Notes: generated by a model not told the origin, from the sequence alone. 64,000 bases of DNA from DATFKA01 sp035268885 (GCA_035268885.1 DATFKA010000080.1:1-64000); one strand, 5' to 3'; shown: positions 44,901-54,258, counted from the first letter of the stretch. Translations and numbers: made by a program.

Positions 44901-45008
44901 GATCAGGCGGTAGTCCAGGTTCTGATAATACTCAGGCGGAATCGTCTGGCAGAACAGGGAAAGCGGCAGGTACACAAAGAATAGAATGAATACGGCGTTT
45001 CGTTTCAT
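41967..45008 (-). CDS. Exported Asp-box/BNR (VPS10-like) repeat protein
   Basis: This encodes 1013 residues. Signal peptide (YLPLSLFCQ). Two beta-propeller halves carry many Asp-box motifs (S-x-D-x-G-x-x-W): KSTDGGASW, RSQDGGKNW, KSTDGGDTW, KSTDAGASW, QSDDGGQTW, KTQNGGQSW and LTQDGGASW, as in sialidases, VPS10/sortilin and plant HCF136-type proteins. The C-terminal about 250 residues contain a small beta domain (FVWDLRYTPP) and a helical end. Catalytic residues of sialidases cannot be identified, so the enzymatic role is open. It is the terminal gene of the minus-strand set with SusC/SusD, after a terminator; a paralogue lies at 59275-62382. Confidence 0.8.
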   Translation of the reverse strand: MKRNAVFILFFVYLPLSLFCQTIPPEYYQNLDYRLIGPFRASRTVGALGIPDQPNVFYMGVNNGGVWKTDDYGRTWNPIFDDAPTGSVGDIAVAPSDPDIIVVGSGEGLHRPDLGVGDGIFKSTDGGASWQFMGLGDIQQVARVIIHPNDPDIIYVAGLGHPYGPNEQRGVFRSQDGGKNWEKILYINHNTGAMQVEFAPDNPSIVYAAMWEHREGPWENARFRGENCGLYKSTDGGDTWQELTGGLPSKAQGRGRIGIGIAPSNPQLIYACVDARENGGIYKSTDAGASWTLINTDRRLWGRGDDFAEIEVHPTNPDRLFVGNIASYQSDDGGQTWTSIKGAPGGDDYHRIWINPKHPDIMIFAADQGATITVNGGRTWSSWYNQPTSQIYHVTTDNQFPYWVYGGQQESGAIGIASRSNGGQISFREFMGVGADEYAYIAPDPLDADIIYGGRVVRFNKKTGQSQNVAPEALRSGAYRTLRTMPLLFHPANPKTLLYATNVLWKTQNGGQSWEIISPDLSRVQPEVPPSIGDFETKEMASMARRGVIYAVGPSPKNENIIWAGTDDGLVHLTQDGGASWQEVTPKALGAWDKISQIDASTFDEKAAFVAVNAIRKDNMQPLIYRTLDAGQSWELITDGLPANSPVNVVRADPQQEGLLFAGTERAVYFSVDNGDHWQELRQNMPATSIRDLVIKENDLVVGTHGRSIWILDNITPLRALAALKGQQPHLFAPPKTYRVRWNMFSDTPLPPEEPTGQNPPDGAIIDYYLAEPATSLELEIWNNQGEMVRKYSNKDPIEKVDPNTLPHPTYWIRPAQSLEVTTGHQRFVWDLRYTPPQDTRRQFSIAAVYKNTPSGPQGPFVQPGTYRIKLRVDSQVFEESLEVLMDPRVEISEDDLQAQTQYSMACYRAYHELQALHEKITNYKKRTNLNQEQRLVIDALLGGGPIGEQDILYGNISAVPTAAQSIRGLQAQFLFMQNLLQAADAAPTLQSKNAIQSLQNQLLGLKERWQRK

Positions 45009-45091
45009 GATTAGTAGTCGTTATGGAGAATTCATTTTATAGCTAATCAAGGTAGCAAAATTCAGTGGAAAGCGGATGCATTAAACGAAGA

Positions 45092-45117
45092 AAGCCGCTC
45101 CCGGTCGGGAGCGGCTT
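45092..45117 (-). terminator. Hairpin terminator after susCD
   Basis: A perfect 11-bp GC-rich stem, AAGCCGCTCCC (45092-45102) with GGGAGCGGCTT (45107-45117), and a tetraloop. On the minus strand it lies 32 nt past the susD stop and is followed by a short T-rich stretch. It separates SusCD from the Asp-box gene, which probably has its own promoter in 45009-45091. Confidence 0.75.
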
Positions 45118-45148
45118 ACACTTTATATACTCACTAGTTTAAAATCGA

Positions 45149-46657
45149 TTAATTCGCATCCCACCAAACGGGAACCGTCAGGTGATTTGAAAAGTCAGAG
45201 CCTAATCCCTGACGATCCAGTGCGGTCTGCATGTTAGGGTTCACGCCCAATTCGCCTTGTGGTAAGGCCAATCTTACCGGGATAGTCCCATTAGTAACAT
45301 TACCGGGATAATCTACCGGAGTTAATTCGGGATAACCAGTACGACGCCAGTTGGCGAAGGTTTCGTACTCATTCAAGAAGGTGGCTGCCCAGTATTGCTC
45401 ACCGATTTGCTGCATCGCATTCGCGGCATCATAAGGATTCGCAGCCAGATAAGTGTCAATATCTGCCGGATCGACGGTAATACCGTAGTGTGTCCATAGA
45501 TTCATAGCATTGCGTACACCATTCTCGTAGTGGGTAGCGGCATCGCCAGTATGCCAGCCGCGCACGGCTGCTTCTGCCATTAGTAATTCCGTCTCTGCCG
45601 AGGTGATAAACATCATGGGAGAGGCGACGTTTACGATAGTCTGGTTCACCGGGCTGAAATCATCCAGATCATCACCGGTTGGATTATCAATGATAGTCGT
45701 GGCGTCCAGACCATTGGGCAGACCAACAAATTCACCCGTATTGGCAGATGGGCTAGCGATAATACTCACCCGCGGATCACTGTGGTCTTTCATCCAGTTC
45801 ATAAAAGTCTCACTGATACGGGGACAGTCATCTCCAAAGCCGTTCGACTTATCGAGTACCTCTCCGATACCATTCCGATTGATGCCTCCGGGCCCATTAG
45901 TATGTACGATGAAAGCATCTTCTCCGGCTTCCAATACACCACCAGCAATGGCCTTACCTACCCATTCCTGGGCTTTGGCCGCATCTACCTCGGAGAGGCG
46001 CATGCCCAGACGTAGCATCAGGGAATTACCAAGGCGCTTCCACTTATCGGTATCACCGGCGAAGATTAGATCAGCAGAACCAAAACCCCCGTCGCTACCA
46101 ATCTGAGCAACGGCTTCTTCCAGTTCTTTCAGCATGTCGTCGTAGATAGCTTCCTGGGAGTCAAACTCCGGAAAATCTATAGCTTCCAGAAAACCCTTTC
46201 CTGCTTGAGAATAAGGAACATCCCCATACAAATCCGTTATACGGTGAAAGATGAGGACTCTCCAGATACGAGCCATGCCTAACATGGTTTGGTCGCCCGT
46301 TTCAGTTGTACTTAGCGTATTTACCAGATCCTGCACATCTCGGATCGCTTCGGTATACTGGCGATCAAACAGCGAAGAGGAGTAACTGGCATTGTAGGTG
46401 TATTTGTCACCAGTCCAGTATCCACAAAGTGCGGCCATGTGTTGCATCATCATGGAGGAGTAGATCAGACCGGCGCGCCAGTTCTCGTAGCGGCCACCGG
46501 AGGTACGCAGCTGTACCCAGGTAAACTGGTAATTAGGATCAATCTCGTTGGCTGCGTTTGGGTTGGTATTGAGTTCCTCAAAACCATTATCGCAGGAGGT
46601 GGTCGTCAGCGAGACTAAAACGAGCAACAATAATATATTTCTGACTATTGATTTCAT
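45149..46657 (-). CDS. SusD/RagB family outer-membrane lipoprotein
   Basis: This encodes 502 residues. Lipobox TTSC (Cys22). The start of the mature protein reads FEELNTNPNAANEID and further RDVQDLVNTLSTTETGDQT, typical of the SusD-like_2 (PF12771) branch with TPR-like helices. It acts as the substrate-binding lid of the SusC channel on the cell surface. It is encoded 37 nt after susC in the same operon. SusD-like_2 partners often bind glycans or peptides; the substrate is unknown. Confidence 0.93.
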   Translation of the reverse strand: MKSIVRNILLLLVLVSLTTTSCDNGFEELNTNPNAANEIDPNYQFTWVQLRTSGGRYENWRAGLIYSSMMMQHMAALCGYWTGDKYTYNASYSSSLFDRQYTEAIRDVQDLVNTLSTTETGDQTMLGMARIWRVLIFHRITDLYGDVPYSQAGKGFLEAIDFPEFDSQEAIYDDMLKELEEAVAQIGSDGGFGSADLIFAGDTDKWKRLGNSLMLRLGMRLSEVDAAKAQEWVGKAIAGGVLEAGEDAFIVHTNGPGGINRNGIGEVLDKSNGFGDDCPRISETFMNWMKDHSDPRVSIIASPSANTGEFVGLPNGLDATTIIDNPTGDDLDDFSPVNQTIVNVASPMMFITSAETELLMAEAAVRGWHTGDAATHYENGVRNAMNLWTHYGITVDPADIDTYLAANPYDAANAMQQIGEQYWAATFLNEYETFANWRRTGYPELTPVDYPGNVTNGTIPVRLALPQGELGVNPNMQTALDRQGLGSDFSNHLTVPVWWDAN

Positions 46658-46694
46658 ATCTATTTTTTTTCTTTATTGAAAATAATGGTTTGGC

Positions 46695-49600
46695 TTAGAA
46701 TTTAACGTTCAGGTTAAACTGTACATTCCGGGTAGAAGGTACACCGAACATTTCCAAACCTTGCGCATTACCCACGTTGTAATTAGATTCCGGATCGATG
46801 TTTTCCGCACCACTCCACAGAATAGCTAAGTTACGTCCGGCTACCCCAAGTCTGACGCTTGAAACGGGTAGTCCTACTAACAAACGAGAAGGCAGGGTGT
46901 AATTCAATACCACCTGACGCAGCTTTCCAAAGTCGGCATTGTAAACAAATTCCTCCGTGATATTACTACCAATGTACTGGTAATAATCTTCTACGTCAGC
47001 CGCATCGATAGGTCCGATTCCTGTTTCACGACCAGCCAGGGTGTTTTGGTGTAAACCGCGGGTATATGCAAAGGCATTGGTCGCAGAATACAACACACCA
47101 CCGGCGCGCATATCGATTAGAAAATTCAGACTCAGATTCTTATAACGGAAAGTACTACCAAAACCCATCGTGGTAGGAGAAACCCCCGTACCAAAGTGGG
47201 TGAATTCCCCCTGCTCGGGTAAACCATCTGCACCAACGATGATCGTACCGTCTTCATTGCGGTTAAAGGCGAACCCAGCTACCTGACTATAGGGTAGCCC
47301 CTCTACATTTTCAATGTAAGCGTTACGAGTACGGCTTTCACCGGCACGCAGCGACTCACCATCTTGCTCGGGAGTTAACAAGCTGACAACTTCGTTCTGG
47401 TTATTCGCAAAATTGAAAGTCGCATCCCAGCTGAAGTTAGCTTTATCAATGATACGTGCATTCACTAATACTTCGACACCGGTATTGGTCATCTCTCCCA
47501 AGTTGACAATTTTGGAGCCGAAACCAGATGTGCTGGATACGGCAGCGCCAATAATGTCTCCTTCCGTTCGACGGTCGTAGTAAGTGAAGTCTACATCAAA
47601 ACGGCCATTGAATAAGCGCATGTCAAATCCAGCTTCGAACTCTTTAGTGAGTAAAGGAGTAAGGTTGGCATTAGGAATGGATCCATTAGAGATAGCCCCC
47701 AGTGGATTGCCCAGGTGACCCTGGCCTTGGATACCGTAGGTCAGACTCAAGGCATAAGGTTGCGCTGCTGCCCCCGGTCCGGATCCAGTAGCATAAGAAG
47801 TACGGAATTTCAAGAAAGAAATTGCACTTGGCAATTTAACTAATTCAGAAACAACGGCGCTCAGACCAGTAGAATAGTATCCCTGGTTGTTTTCACTTTC
47901 TCCAACGGGAGAAGTCAGGGTAGAGAACCAGTCGTTACGATAGGTACCACTCAGATAAATGGAGCGCATCAGTCCGATTTCTGCCGAACCAAAAAGTGAG
48001 TTGACCTGCCATTCACTGAATCCAAAAGCGATATTCTGATTGGCTGTATTGGTTAGCGAATGGAAGAAGGGTATATTGAATTGGTTACCACTACCGCCTA
48101 AAGTCTCGTCAAAGTTGCGCTGCTGATTACCACCAGCTAATAAACTCAAGCTGAAATTATCGGAGATATCTTTATTAAAGCCCAGAAGTAGCTCTGTATT
48201 CAACTCCTGAACTTCATTGTTGGTTTCACTAATCTGACCAAATGGGCTGTAAGCCGTTCCGTAAGGCGTCAGATCGCGCCGACGATAAGTGTAGCGGTCC
48301 AGGCCAATCTTACCACGGGCGTATAGATCATCGGTGATGCTATACTGTAACTGCATCTTACCCAGTAAACGGTTTTTCTGGGTATTGTTTTCAAACTGAT
48401 GAGCTGCCCAGTAAGGATTAGTAACGAAAATATTATCGTTGAACTGCAACTCCGTTCCATCGGGTGTGGCGCCAAGTTTACCAGGGTCCCCTGTCAGGTC
48501 TTCCACATTGATGGAAGCCGGTAAAGATAGCGCGGTATAATTCGCATTACCCGGTGAATCTGATAATCTAGGCCGATTTACTGCGTTTTCATAAACGTAC
48601 ATCGCTGATAAGGTAGCACTCAAACGCTCCGTTACTTTGGCATTAGTGCGCAGCGTAAAGTTGCGGCGCGCCAGTCCGGAGTTGGGTAGAATATCTTCAT
48701 TATCCAGGTTAGAGGCGGAGAAGCGGAAATTTACCTTTTCTGAACCGCCGGTTAAGGTTAGTGTATTGATAAAGGAACTTCCCGTGCGGTAAAAACGATC
48801 GGCGTTATTACCGACATCAGAATAAGGACGAGATACCCCGTCAAACTGCATTACGCTACTACCGTCCAGACGCTCTCCCCAGGAGTATAGTCCCTGAGCC
48901 AGGGCTTCCGCCTGGGTAGTGGGCTTCGTACCATCGAGTCCGTGTCCGTATTCTCTCTGGAAGTCGTAAGTGTCGTTCAGGCTGGCTACCTGTAGCTGAG
49001 AACTGAATTCTACGCCGATACCGTCGCGCTTGGCACCACTCTTGGTCGTAATCTCGATAACTCCATTTGCCGAACGGTAACCGTAAAGTGCAGCTGCGGA
49101 GGTACCTTTCAATACGGAGATACTTGCAATATCTTCCGGATTGATAGAGGAGATACCATCCCCCCCATCGGCACCACCCCACATACCTGCAGAACCCAGG
49201 TTCTTATTGTCGATGGGTACTCCATCTACTACGTAGAGCGGCTGGTTATTACCAGAGAGTGAGTTATTCCCCCGAATAATGACCCGGGATGAACCAGCGG
49301 CACCGGTTGCGGTGGAGGCAACGTTGACCCCGGCTACCTTACCCGCCAGTGAATTGGCCACATTGGTCTCTCTGGCTTCTGAGAAACCTTCCGGATCCAG
49401 TTCTGAAACGGAGTAGGTCAGGGCTTTTTTCTGTTTTTCTACGCCCAGGGCAGTAACGACCATCTCATCTAATTGGACCCCTTCTCGCAGGGTGAGGTCA
49501 ATCGTGGTTTGGTTGTTGACCTCTCGGGTCACAGTTTCAAACCCAGTATAACTAAAAGTGATGGAGGCTCCATCACTTACTTCAATGGTGTATTTTCCAT

Positions 49601-49766
49601 CTATATCGGAAAGTACACCATTTGCTGTGCCCGTTTCAACTACGTTGACACCAATCAGCGGCTCCCCGTTCTCTGCGGTAATCGTACCGGATACGGTTTG
49701 TTGCGCCAATACTGGAACCACCATCATTAATGACAGGCAGGCAGTAATTAAAAATTGTTTAAGCAT
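46695..49766 (-). CDS. SusC/RagA family TonB-linked outer-membrane protein
   Basis: This encodes 1023 residues. Signal peptide (LMMVVPVLAQQ), then the carboxypeptidase-D regulatory-like domain (about 22-100, VSGTITAENGEPLIGVNVVE), the plug with QLDEMVVTALGVEKQKKALTYSV split at the TonB-box-like DEMVVTALG, the plug motif GNNSLSGNNQPLYVVDGVPI (within 165-190), and a 22-strand barrel ending in Phe. It is the TonB-dependent importer of a glycan or oligopeptide. The SusD partner is directly downstream. The divergent spacer (49767-50065) carries an operator-like palindrome. Confidence 0.95.
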   Translation of the reverse strand: MLKQFLITACLSLMMVVPVLAQQTVSGTITAENGEPLIGVNVVETGTANGVLSDIDGKYTIEVSDGASITFSYTGFETVTREVNNQTTIDLTLREGVQLDEMVVTALGVEKQKKALTYSVSELDPEGFSEARETNVANSLAGKVAGVNVASTATGAAGSSRVIIRGNNSLSGNNQPLYVVDGVPIDNKNLGSAGMWGGADGGDGISSINPEDIASISVLKGTSAAALYGYRSANGVIEITTKSGAKRDGIGVEFSSQLQVASLNDTYDFQREYGHGLDGTKPTTQAEALAQGLYSWGERLDGSSVMQFDGVSRPYSDVGNNADRFYRTGSSFINTLTLTGGSEKVNFRFSASNLDNEDILPNSGLARRNFTLRTNAKVTERLSATLSAMYVYENAVNRPRLSDSPGNANYTALSLPASINVEDLTGDPGKLGATPDGTELQFNDNIFVTNPYWAAHQFENNTQKNRLLGKMQLQYSITDDLYARGKIGLDRYTYRRRDLTPYGTAYSPFGQISETNNEVQELNTELLLGFNKDISDNFSLSLLAGGNQQRNFDETLGGSGNQFNIPFFHSLTNTANQNIAFGFSEWQVNSLFGSAEIGLMRSIYLSGTYRNDWFSTLTSPVGESENNQGYYSTGLSAVVSELVKLPSAISFLKFRTSYATGSGPGAAAQPYALSLTYGIQGQGHLGNPLGAISNGSIPNANLTPLLTKEFEAGFDMRLFNGRFDVDFTYYDRRTEGDIIGAAVSSTSGFGSKIVNLGEMTNTGVEVLVNARIIDKANFSWDATFNFANNQNEVVSLLTPEQDGESLRAGESRTRNAYIENVEGLPYSQVAGFAFNRNEDGTIIVGADGLPEQGEFTHFGTGVSPTTMGFGSTFRYKNLSLNFLIDMRAGGVLYSATNAFAYTRGLHQNTLAGRETGIGPIDAADVEDYYQYIGSNITEEFVYNADFGKLRQVVLNYTLPSRLLVGLPVSSVRLGVAGRNLAILWSGAENIDPESNYNVGNAQGLEMFGVPSTRNVQFNLNVKF

Positions 49767-49987
49767 TGTTTTGAATTTTGTTGATCATAATCACATGAAT
49801 AAATATGGCTTGATAGTATAGTGCTATCTGCTGTGTTATTTGTAAGGTGGGATTGTATCTGTATGTTTATCAATTACTTATGTGCGTGTTGGGCCGCTAG
49901 TTATAGGTAATATAAGCCTCGTTTTTAGCTAAACCGATAATAAAGTTAAATAAAATATTGAATCTAGATAAATATTTCGCAAAAAAT

Positions 49988-50001
49988 TGTGTTCGCACAC
50001 A
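49988..50001. promoter_or_regulatory. Operator-like palindrome between susC and the FAD oxidoreductase gene
   Basis: The sequence TGTGTTCGCACACA is a 14-bp inverted repeat with 12 of 14 symmetric positions (TGTGT...ACACA around a central CG). The form is that of LacI- or CRP-type operators. It lies 222 nt upstream of susC and 65 nt upstream of the divergent oxidoreductase, so it could regulate both. The rest of this 299-bp spacer is AT-rich and shows no gene and no TAnnTTTG element in either direction. No regulator gene is in the window. Confidence 0.4.
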
Positions 50002-50065
50002 GTTTTTTGTGAAATTAGCTGCGTCTGATGCATTCTCCTTTTAGAGATAGTTTAAAATTTAAAAT

Positions 50066-51964
50066 ATGCCATTATTAAATACTTCAAAACACACATACAC
50101 ACCAAAGGGTAAGTGGATGATTATTTTGGTCTTAGGCATAAGCCTATGGAGCTGTGCACAGTCTGTTAGGGTACAAGAAGTGGATGTGCTGGTACTCGGA
50201 AGTGGTACTGGAGGCTCCGCTGCAGCTATTCAGGCGGCCCGGGCGGGTGCAAAGACGGTTTTGGTGAATCCACTGCCCTGGCACGGCGGTATGCTTACCG
50301 CTGCGGGGGTAAGTGCAACTGATGGTAATCACCAGTTACCGGCTGGTCTATGGGGGGAGTTTCGCCGGGCGATTTATGCCCACTACAATGGTCCCGACGC
50401 CGTAGCGACCGGCTGGGTCAGTAATACCCATTTTGAGCCCAAAGTAGGGGCGGCGATTTTTGAACAAATCCTGGGGGGAACCCAGGGGCTCAAGGTTTAT
50501 AAAGAGACGAACTGGACGGATATCCAACGGACGGAGCAGGGTTGGTCCGTAGGTATTCTTTTGCCGGAAGGCGAGCAAATACAAATCAAAGCGCGACAAC
50601 TAATCGATGGTACTGATTTAGGAGACGTAGCGGCCGAGGTCGGCGCTTCATTTAATCTGGGTATGGACAGCCGTGCTCAAACCGGGGAAAGCATTGCTCC
50701 GTTGCAGGCCAATGACATCGTGCAGGACCTGACTTACGTAGCTATTCTAAAGGATTACGGTCCGGAAAAGGCACCTCTTTTAGCAGAGCCTCCGGGCTAC
50801 GATCCCGCACAATATGATTGTTTATGTAATCGGGTCTGTGATGATCCGGAGGCCATCGATTGTGAACTGATGCTGAACTACGCCCGGTTGCCCAATGATA
50901 AATATATGATTAACTGGCCCAATACAGGAAATGACTATTACCTGAATGCAGCGGCTCTGTCTCGGGAAGAAAGGCCAGCGGCCTACCAGGCGGCTAAAAC
51001 GGAGACCCTACGCTTTGTTTATTTCCTGCAGCAAGAACTGGGCTTCACCCATCTGGGCCTGGCCAGGGATGAATTCCCCACCGAGGACAATCTGGCTCTG
51101 ATGCCTTACCATCGTGAGGGCAGGCGGGTAGAGGGTTTGGTGCAATTTCGCCTACCCCATGTCTTGCGTCCTTACGATACCCCTCTTCCCTTGTATCGTA
51201 CGGGTATCGCGGTGGGAGATTACCCAATCGATCATCACCACGGTAAAAATCCGGCTGCTCCAGAACTGGATTTCCCGCCGGTACCTTCCTTTAGCATTCC
51301 CGCGGGAGCATTAATTCCTGCGGACCTCCCCAATTTACTGCTTGCTGATAAGGCCATCTCCGTCTCGAATATTGTCAATGGATCAACTCGCCTGCAGCCC
51401 GTCATTTTGCAAGTCGGACAGGCGGCGGGTATGATGGCGGCGATGGCTGCTGCTCAAAAGGTCAGCCCCTCGGAATTATCTGTCCGGGAGGTACAAAAGC
51501 GCCTATTAGCGGCCGGAGGCTATTTACAGCCCTTCTTCGATGTGTCACCGGAGGATCCAGACTTTGGGTTGCTTCAGCGAATCGGATCAACCGGTCTGCT
51601 GATGGGGCAGGGCGAGCCTTACCAGTGGGCTAATCGCACCTGGCTGTATCCGGATAGCGTCCTGACCGATGCTGATTTGCGGGCCGGCTTTCGCCAAATG
51701 GGGCTGGACCTGGCTACTAAGACGGATCAAATTGTCGTAGATCCAGATCTGGCGATCGTTTACTTGACGGAGGCGGCCACTGAATTAGGCCAGGAAGCAT
51801 CCTGGCGTAATACGGAGAACAGTGCCTTATTGGCCGCTTGGAAGCAGCAGGTGGACGGCCGGGTCAAACGGCGCGATTGGGCTCGTCTATTGGATGAGAC
51901 CTTGCAACCTTTTCAGCTCTTTCCCATTGATTTTGAAGGGCGATACTCCTGGGAGCAGGAATAA
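50066..51964 (+). CDS. Exported FAD-dependent oxidoreductase lipoprotein
   Basis: This encodes 632 residues. The signal peptide ends in the lipobox LWSC (Cys30), so it is a lipoprotein. A Rossmann fold opens VLVLGSGTGGSAAAIQAARAG (split around GSGTGGS at 45-51), as in the PF12831 FAD-dependent oxidoreductase family found in Bacteroidota glycan loci. A Cys-rich insert (CLCNRVCDDPEAIDCE) lies near 250. The C-terminal part has a helical domain and an SLH-like or WG-type region. The family oxidises sugars or related polyols; the substrate is not known. It is divergent from susC and its 3' end is 4 nt from the convergent GHL10 lipoprotein gene. Confidence 0.83.
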   Translation: MPLLNTSKHTYTPKGKWMIILVLGISLWSCAQSVRVQEVDVLVLGSGTGGSAAAIQAARAGAKTVLVNPLPWHGGMLTAAGVSATDGNHQLPAGLWGEFRRAIYAHYNGPDAVATGWVSNTHFEPKVGAAIFEQILGGTQGLKVYKETNWTDIQRTEQGWSVGILLPEGEQIQIKARQLIDGTDLGDVAAEVGASFNLGMDSRAQTGESIAPLQANDIVQDLTYVAILKDYGPEKAPLLAEPPGYDPAQYDCLCNRVCDDPEAIDCELMLNYARLPNDKYMINWPNTGNDYYLNAAALSREERPAAYQAAKTETLRFVYFLQQELGFTHLGLARDEFPTEDNLALMPYHREGRRVEGLVQFRLPHVLRPYDTPLPLYRTGIAVGDYPIDHHHGKNPAAPELDFPPVPSFSIPAGALIPADLPNLLLADKAISVSNIVNGSTRLQPVILQVGQAAGMMAAMAAAQKVSPSELSVREVQKRLLAAGGYLQPFFDVSPEDPDFGLLQRIGSTGLLMGQGEPYQWANRTWLYPDSVLTDADLRAGFRQMGLDLATKTDQIVVDPDLAIVYLTEAATELGQEASWRNTENSALLAAWKQQVDGRVKRRDWARLLDETLQPFQLFPIDFEGRYSWEQE

Positions 51965-51968
51965 GTGA

Positions 51969-53087
51969 TCAATACAGTTGTCTGAAGAATTCCGGACGTT
52001 TGCGAATGCCTTCGTAAAAGAAAAATACTTCCCCCTCGAGGCCGAAACTGCGGTGTGTATCGATGATTGACTGGAGTAGGCTGTCGGAAGCCACGTAATC
52101 GCCCACGTTCAGTAAAACGCCGGGAAAGAGCAGTTCTTGCTGTTCTGGTGTGAGCTGCTCTTCCACAATGGCAGTAAGGGCCTTGTGGTAGGCCTGAATA
52201 TCGTAGCGGTAGACCTGTGGGATAATTTCATCCACCCATCCTTCCTGCACCCAGACGGGCCAGTCTTGTAGATATTCGTATTTACTCCAGGGATAGATAC
52301 TGGGGGCAAAGGATAAGGTGAGATTGGGATCCTGGGCACGAAGTTCGCTCACCAGTCGCTGCATAAAGTCACTTAACAAGTCGGCCCGCCATTGCACCCA
52401 GGCACTGTCCCCTGGATGGTTGGGTGGGCGCTGTCCGTCGTGTTCTAAGGCATAACGGGCAAGGGTCAAGCTGTCGTAGCCGGCCAGGCTGGGCAGGGCC
52501 GGCAGTCGATCGTCGCCCTGGATGCCGTCGATGGCGTAATGAGCGACCAGTTCTTTAATCAGGTCAATCATAAATTCCTGCACTTCCGGATCAAAGGCGT
52601 TCATCCATTGGAATTTGTTTTTACTGACAATTTGCCCGGCGCTATCCCGCGCTGCCCACTGGGGACGGGACCGGAGCAGGTGCCCACCATCCGGCTCGTC
52701 GTAAGAACTGGCAAAACCGAATTCAAACCAGGCGATAACTTCGATGCCCTGACCTTGTGCCAGTTCGATCAGTTCTTGTAAGGGGTCGCGCCCCTGGAAG
52801 TCAGGATCGATCAAGCGACCAAATTCTTCCTGCATGAGCGGACTGGGATAAAGCGTGTATCCTCTATTCCAAACCACCACGTATATGGTATTAAAACCGT
52901 ATCGCACACAGTCTTCCACTACTGCTTCCAGTCCACTACGGGAGTACATGGCCTCACTGTCCACATTGGTTAACCAAAAGCCTCTGCGGGGATCGGGCGT
53001 ATCGGGTTCAGTCGGTCTTTTTAAGCAAGTGACTAATAAAAAAAGAAGGGCAAGTCCGATGGTCAGTCTACTTAGGATCGCGCTCAT
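51969..53087 (-). CDS. GHL10-type glycoside hydrolase-like lipoprotein
   Basis: This encodes 372 residues. Lipobox LVTC (Cys21). The TIM barrel has the signature of the GHL10/DUF187 family (PF02638): RRGFWLTNVDSEAMYSR, FNTIYVVVWNRGY, GIEVIAWFEFGF, and later IDGIQGDDRLP with the strand end acidic pair. It probably hydrolyses or modifies a polysaccharide at the surface. It overlaps the upstream epimerase gene by 20 nt and is the last gene of a three-gene operon. Confidence 0.85.
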   Translation of the reverse strand: MSAILSRLTIGLALLFLLVTCLKRPTEPDTPDPRRGFWLTNVDSEAMYSRSGLEAVVEDCVRYGFNTIYVVVWNRGYTLYPSPLMQEEFGRLIDPDFQGRDPLQELIELAQGQGIEVIAWFEFGFASSYDEPDGGHLLRSRPQWAARDSAGQIVSKNKFQWMNAFDPEVQEFMIDLIKELVAHYAIDGIQGDDRLPALPSLAGYDSLTLARYALEHDGQRPPNHPGDSAWVQWRADLLSDFMQRLVSELRAQDPNLTLSFAPSIYPWSKYEYLQDWPVWVQEGWVDEIIPQVYRYDIQAYHKALTAIVEEQLTPEQQELLFPGVLLNVGDYVASDSLLQSIIDTHRSFGLEGEVFFFYEGIRKRPEFFRQLY

Positions 53088-54258
53088 ATTTGTGAATTAT
53101 TTTGTCCAGGGTCTGCCAATTGTGCCAAAGGGCCCGGGGCACGTGAAAACAGCCTTTCCATTTTCCTCCCTTAGCGGTATGTAGAGGCCCTCCGTTACGC
53201 TTTAGATACCCAAACCATTCTCCGTGCTGCTCGTCGCGGAACCGGGGCCAGGTATAGGCAAAGAGCCGTTCAAACCATTGCCAGTTTTGGTTATTGCGCG
53301 TGTGCAGATAGCCTTTCAGGCAGGCCTCCATGGCTTCCAGGTGTACCCACCATAGCTTCTGATCCCATTCCAGTTGCTCGGGGGGATAGCCCAGCCGGTC
53401 GAGGAAATAAAAAATTCCCTGCTCCTGCTGATCCCAACCGTAATCCAGCATGAATAAGGCCCGCTCGTTCGCTTTTTCTATCAGTGCCTGGTCCTGACGA
53501 CGTGCGCCCAGATCCATAATGAACCACATGGCTTCCAGGGCGTGTCCGGGATTGAGTAGCCTTCCGGCAAAAGTATCACTGACTTGTCCGTCGGCTTGTA
53601 CATTTTCCAGAACCAGTCCGCTTTCGGAATCGTAGAAGCGGTCCATTACCGTATGGATACACTGATCAATCGTTTGCTCCACCTGTTCTTTTTCTAATAA
53701 TGGCTCTAATTCGAGGCAGAGATTACATAGGATCATGGGCAGCGCAAAACCCTGTAAGGGACGGCTGCCAGGTACTAATTTATTATAGCTTCCCTTTGGG
53801 TTATCCTGGCGCTGTAGGATTTTGTGAAAAGTATTCCGGGCTATTTCGGCGTATTCTTCTTTGTTGGTGGCCAGGAAAAGCTGACCAAAGGCCATGGCGG
53901 CAAAGCAATCAGAAAAAATGTTGTAGGCTTGTACCAGGGGGCGTCCGTCCTGGGCCAACGCAAAGTACCACTTACCTTCCTGATCTTTTCCGTATTGCTG
54001 TAAAAAATCGGCTCCGGAAAGGGCCAGGTCCAGCCACTCCTGACGTGCTTCTAATTGGTTATACAGGCTGGCAAAGGTCCAAATCTGTCGAGCTTGTAGC
54101 CAAACGAACTTATCCGTATCATATACTGTGCCATCCCGGAGCAAGCAGGTGAAATAACCACCGTATTCTGAATCGGGCGAGTGCTTTTCCCAAAAGGGAA
54201 TAACTTCCTGTCTTAGTGCTTGCGCAAAATGGTCGCGATAGTCACTGAAATGCTTCAT
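53068..54258 (-). CDS. N-acylglucosamine 2-epimerase (RENBP-like)
   Basis: This encodes 396 residues, the usual length of AGE-family (alpha/alpha)6 barrels. Conserved segments match mammalian RENBP: DKFVWLQARQIWTF, NIFSDCFAAMAF, NPGHALEAMWF with a catalytic-site His, LEWDQKLWWVHLEAM, HGEWFGYLKRNG and KGCFHVPRALW. The reaction is reversible epimerisation of N-acetylglucosamine and N-acetylmannosamine, cytosolic since no signal peptide is seen. The ATG overlaps the stop of the upstream DUF4434 gene (ATGA at 54255-54258). Its role fits ManNAc or sialic-acid catabolism, which is inference. Confidence 0.85.
   Translation of the reverse strand: MKHFSDYRDHFAQALRQEVIPFWEKHSPDSEYGGYFTCLLRDGTVYDTDKFVWLQARQIWTFASLYNQLEARQEWLDLALSGADFLQQYGKDQEGKWYFALAQDGRPLVQAYNIFSDCFAAMAFGQLFLATNKEEYAEIARNTFHKILQRQDNPKGSYNKLVPGSRPLQGFALPMILCNLCLELEPLLEKEQVEQTIDQCIHTVMDRFYDSESGLVLENVQADGQVSDTFAGRLLNPGHALEAMWFIMDLGARRQDQALIEKANERALFMLDYGWDQQEQGIFYFLDRLGYPPEQLEWDQKLWWVHLEAMEACLKGYLHTRNNQNWQWFERLFAYTWPRFRDEQHGEWFGYLKRNGGPLHTAKGGKWKGCFHVPRALWHNWQTLDKIIHKYERDPK

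Noticed and set aside
41967..45008. Calling the Asp-box protein a sialidase
   Set aside because: Asp boxes alone are not enough; the arginine triad, Tyr/Glu pair and Asp of sialidases could not be located.
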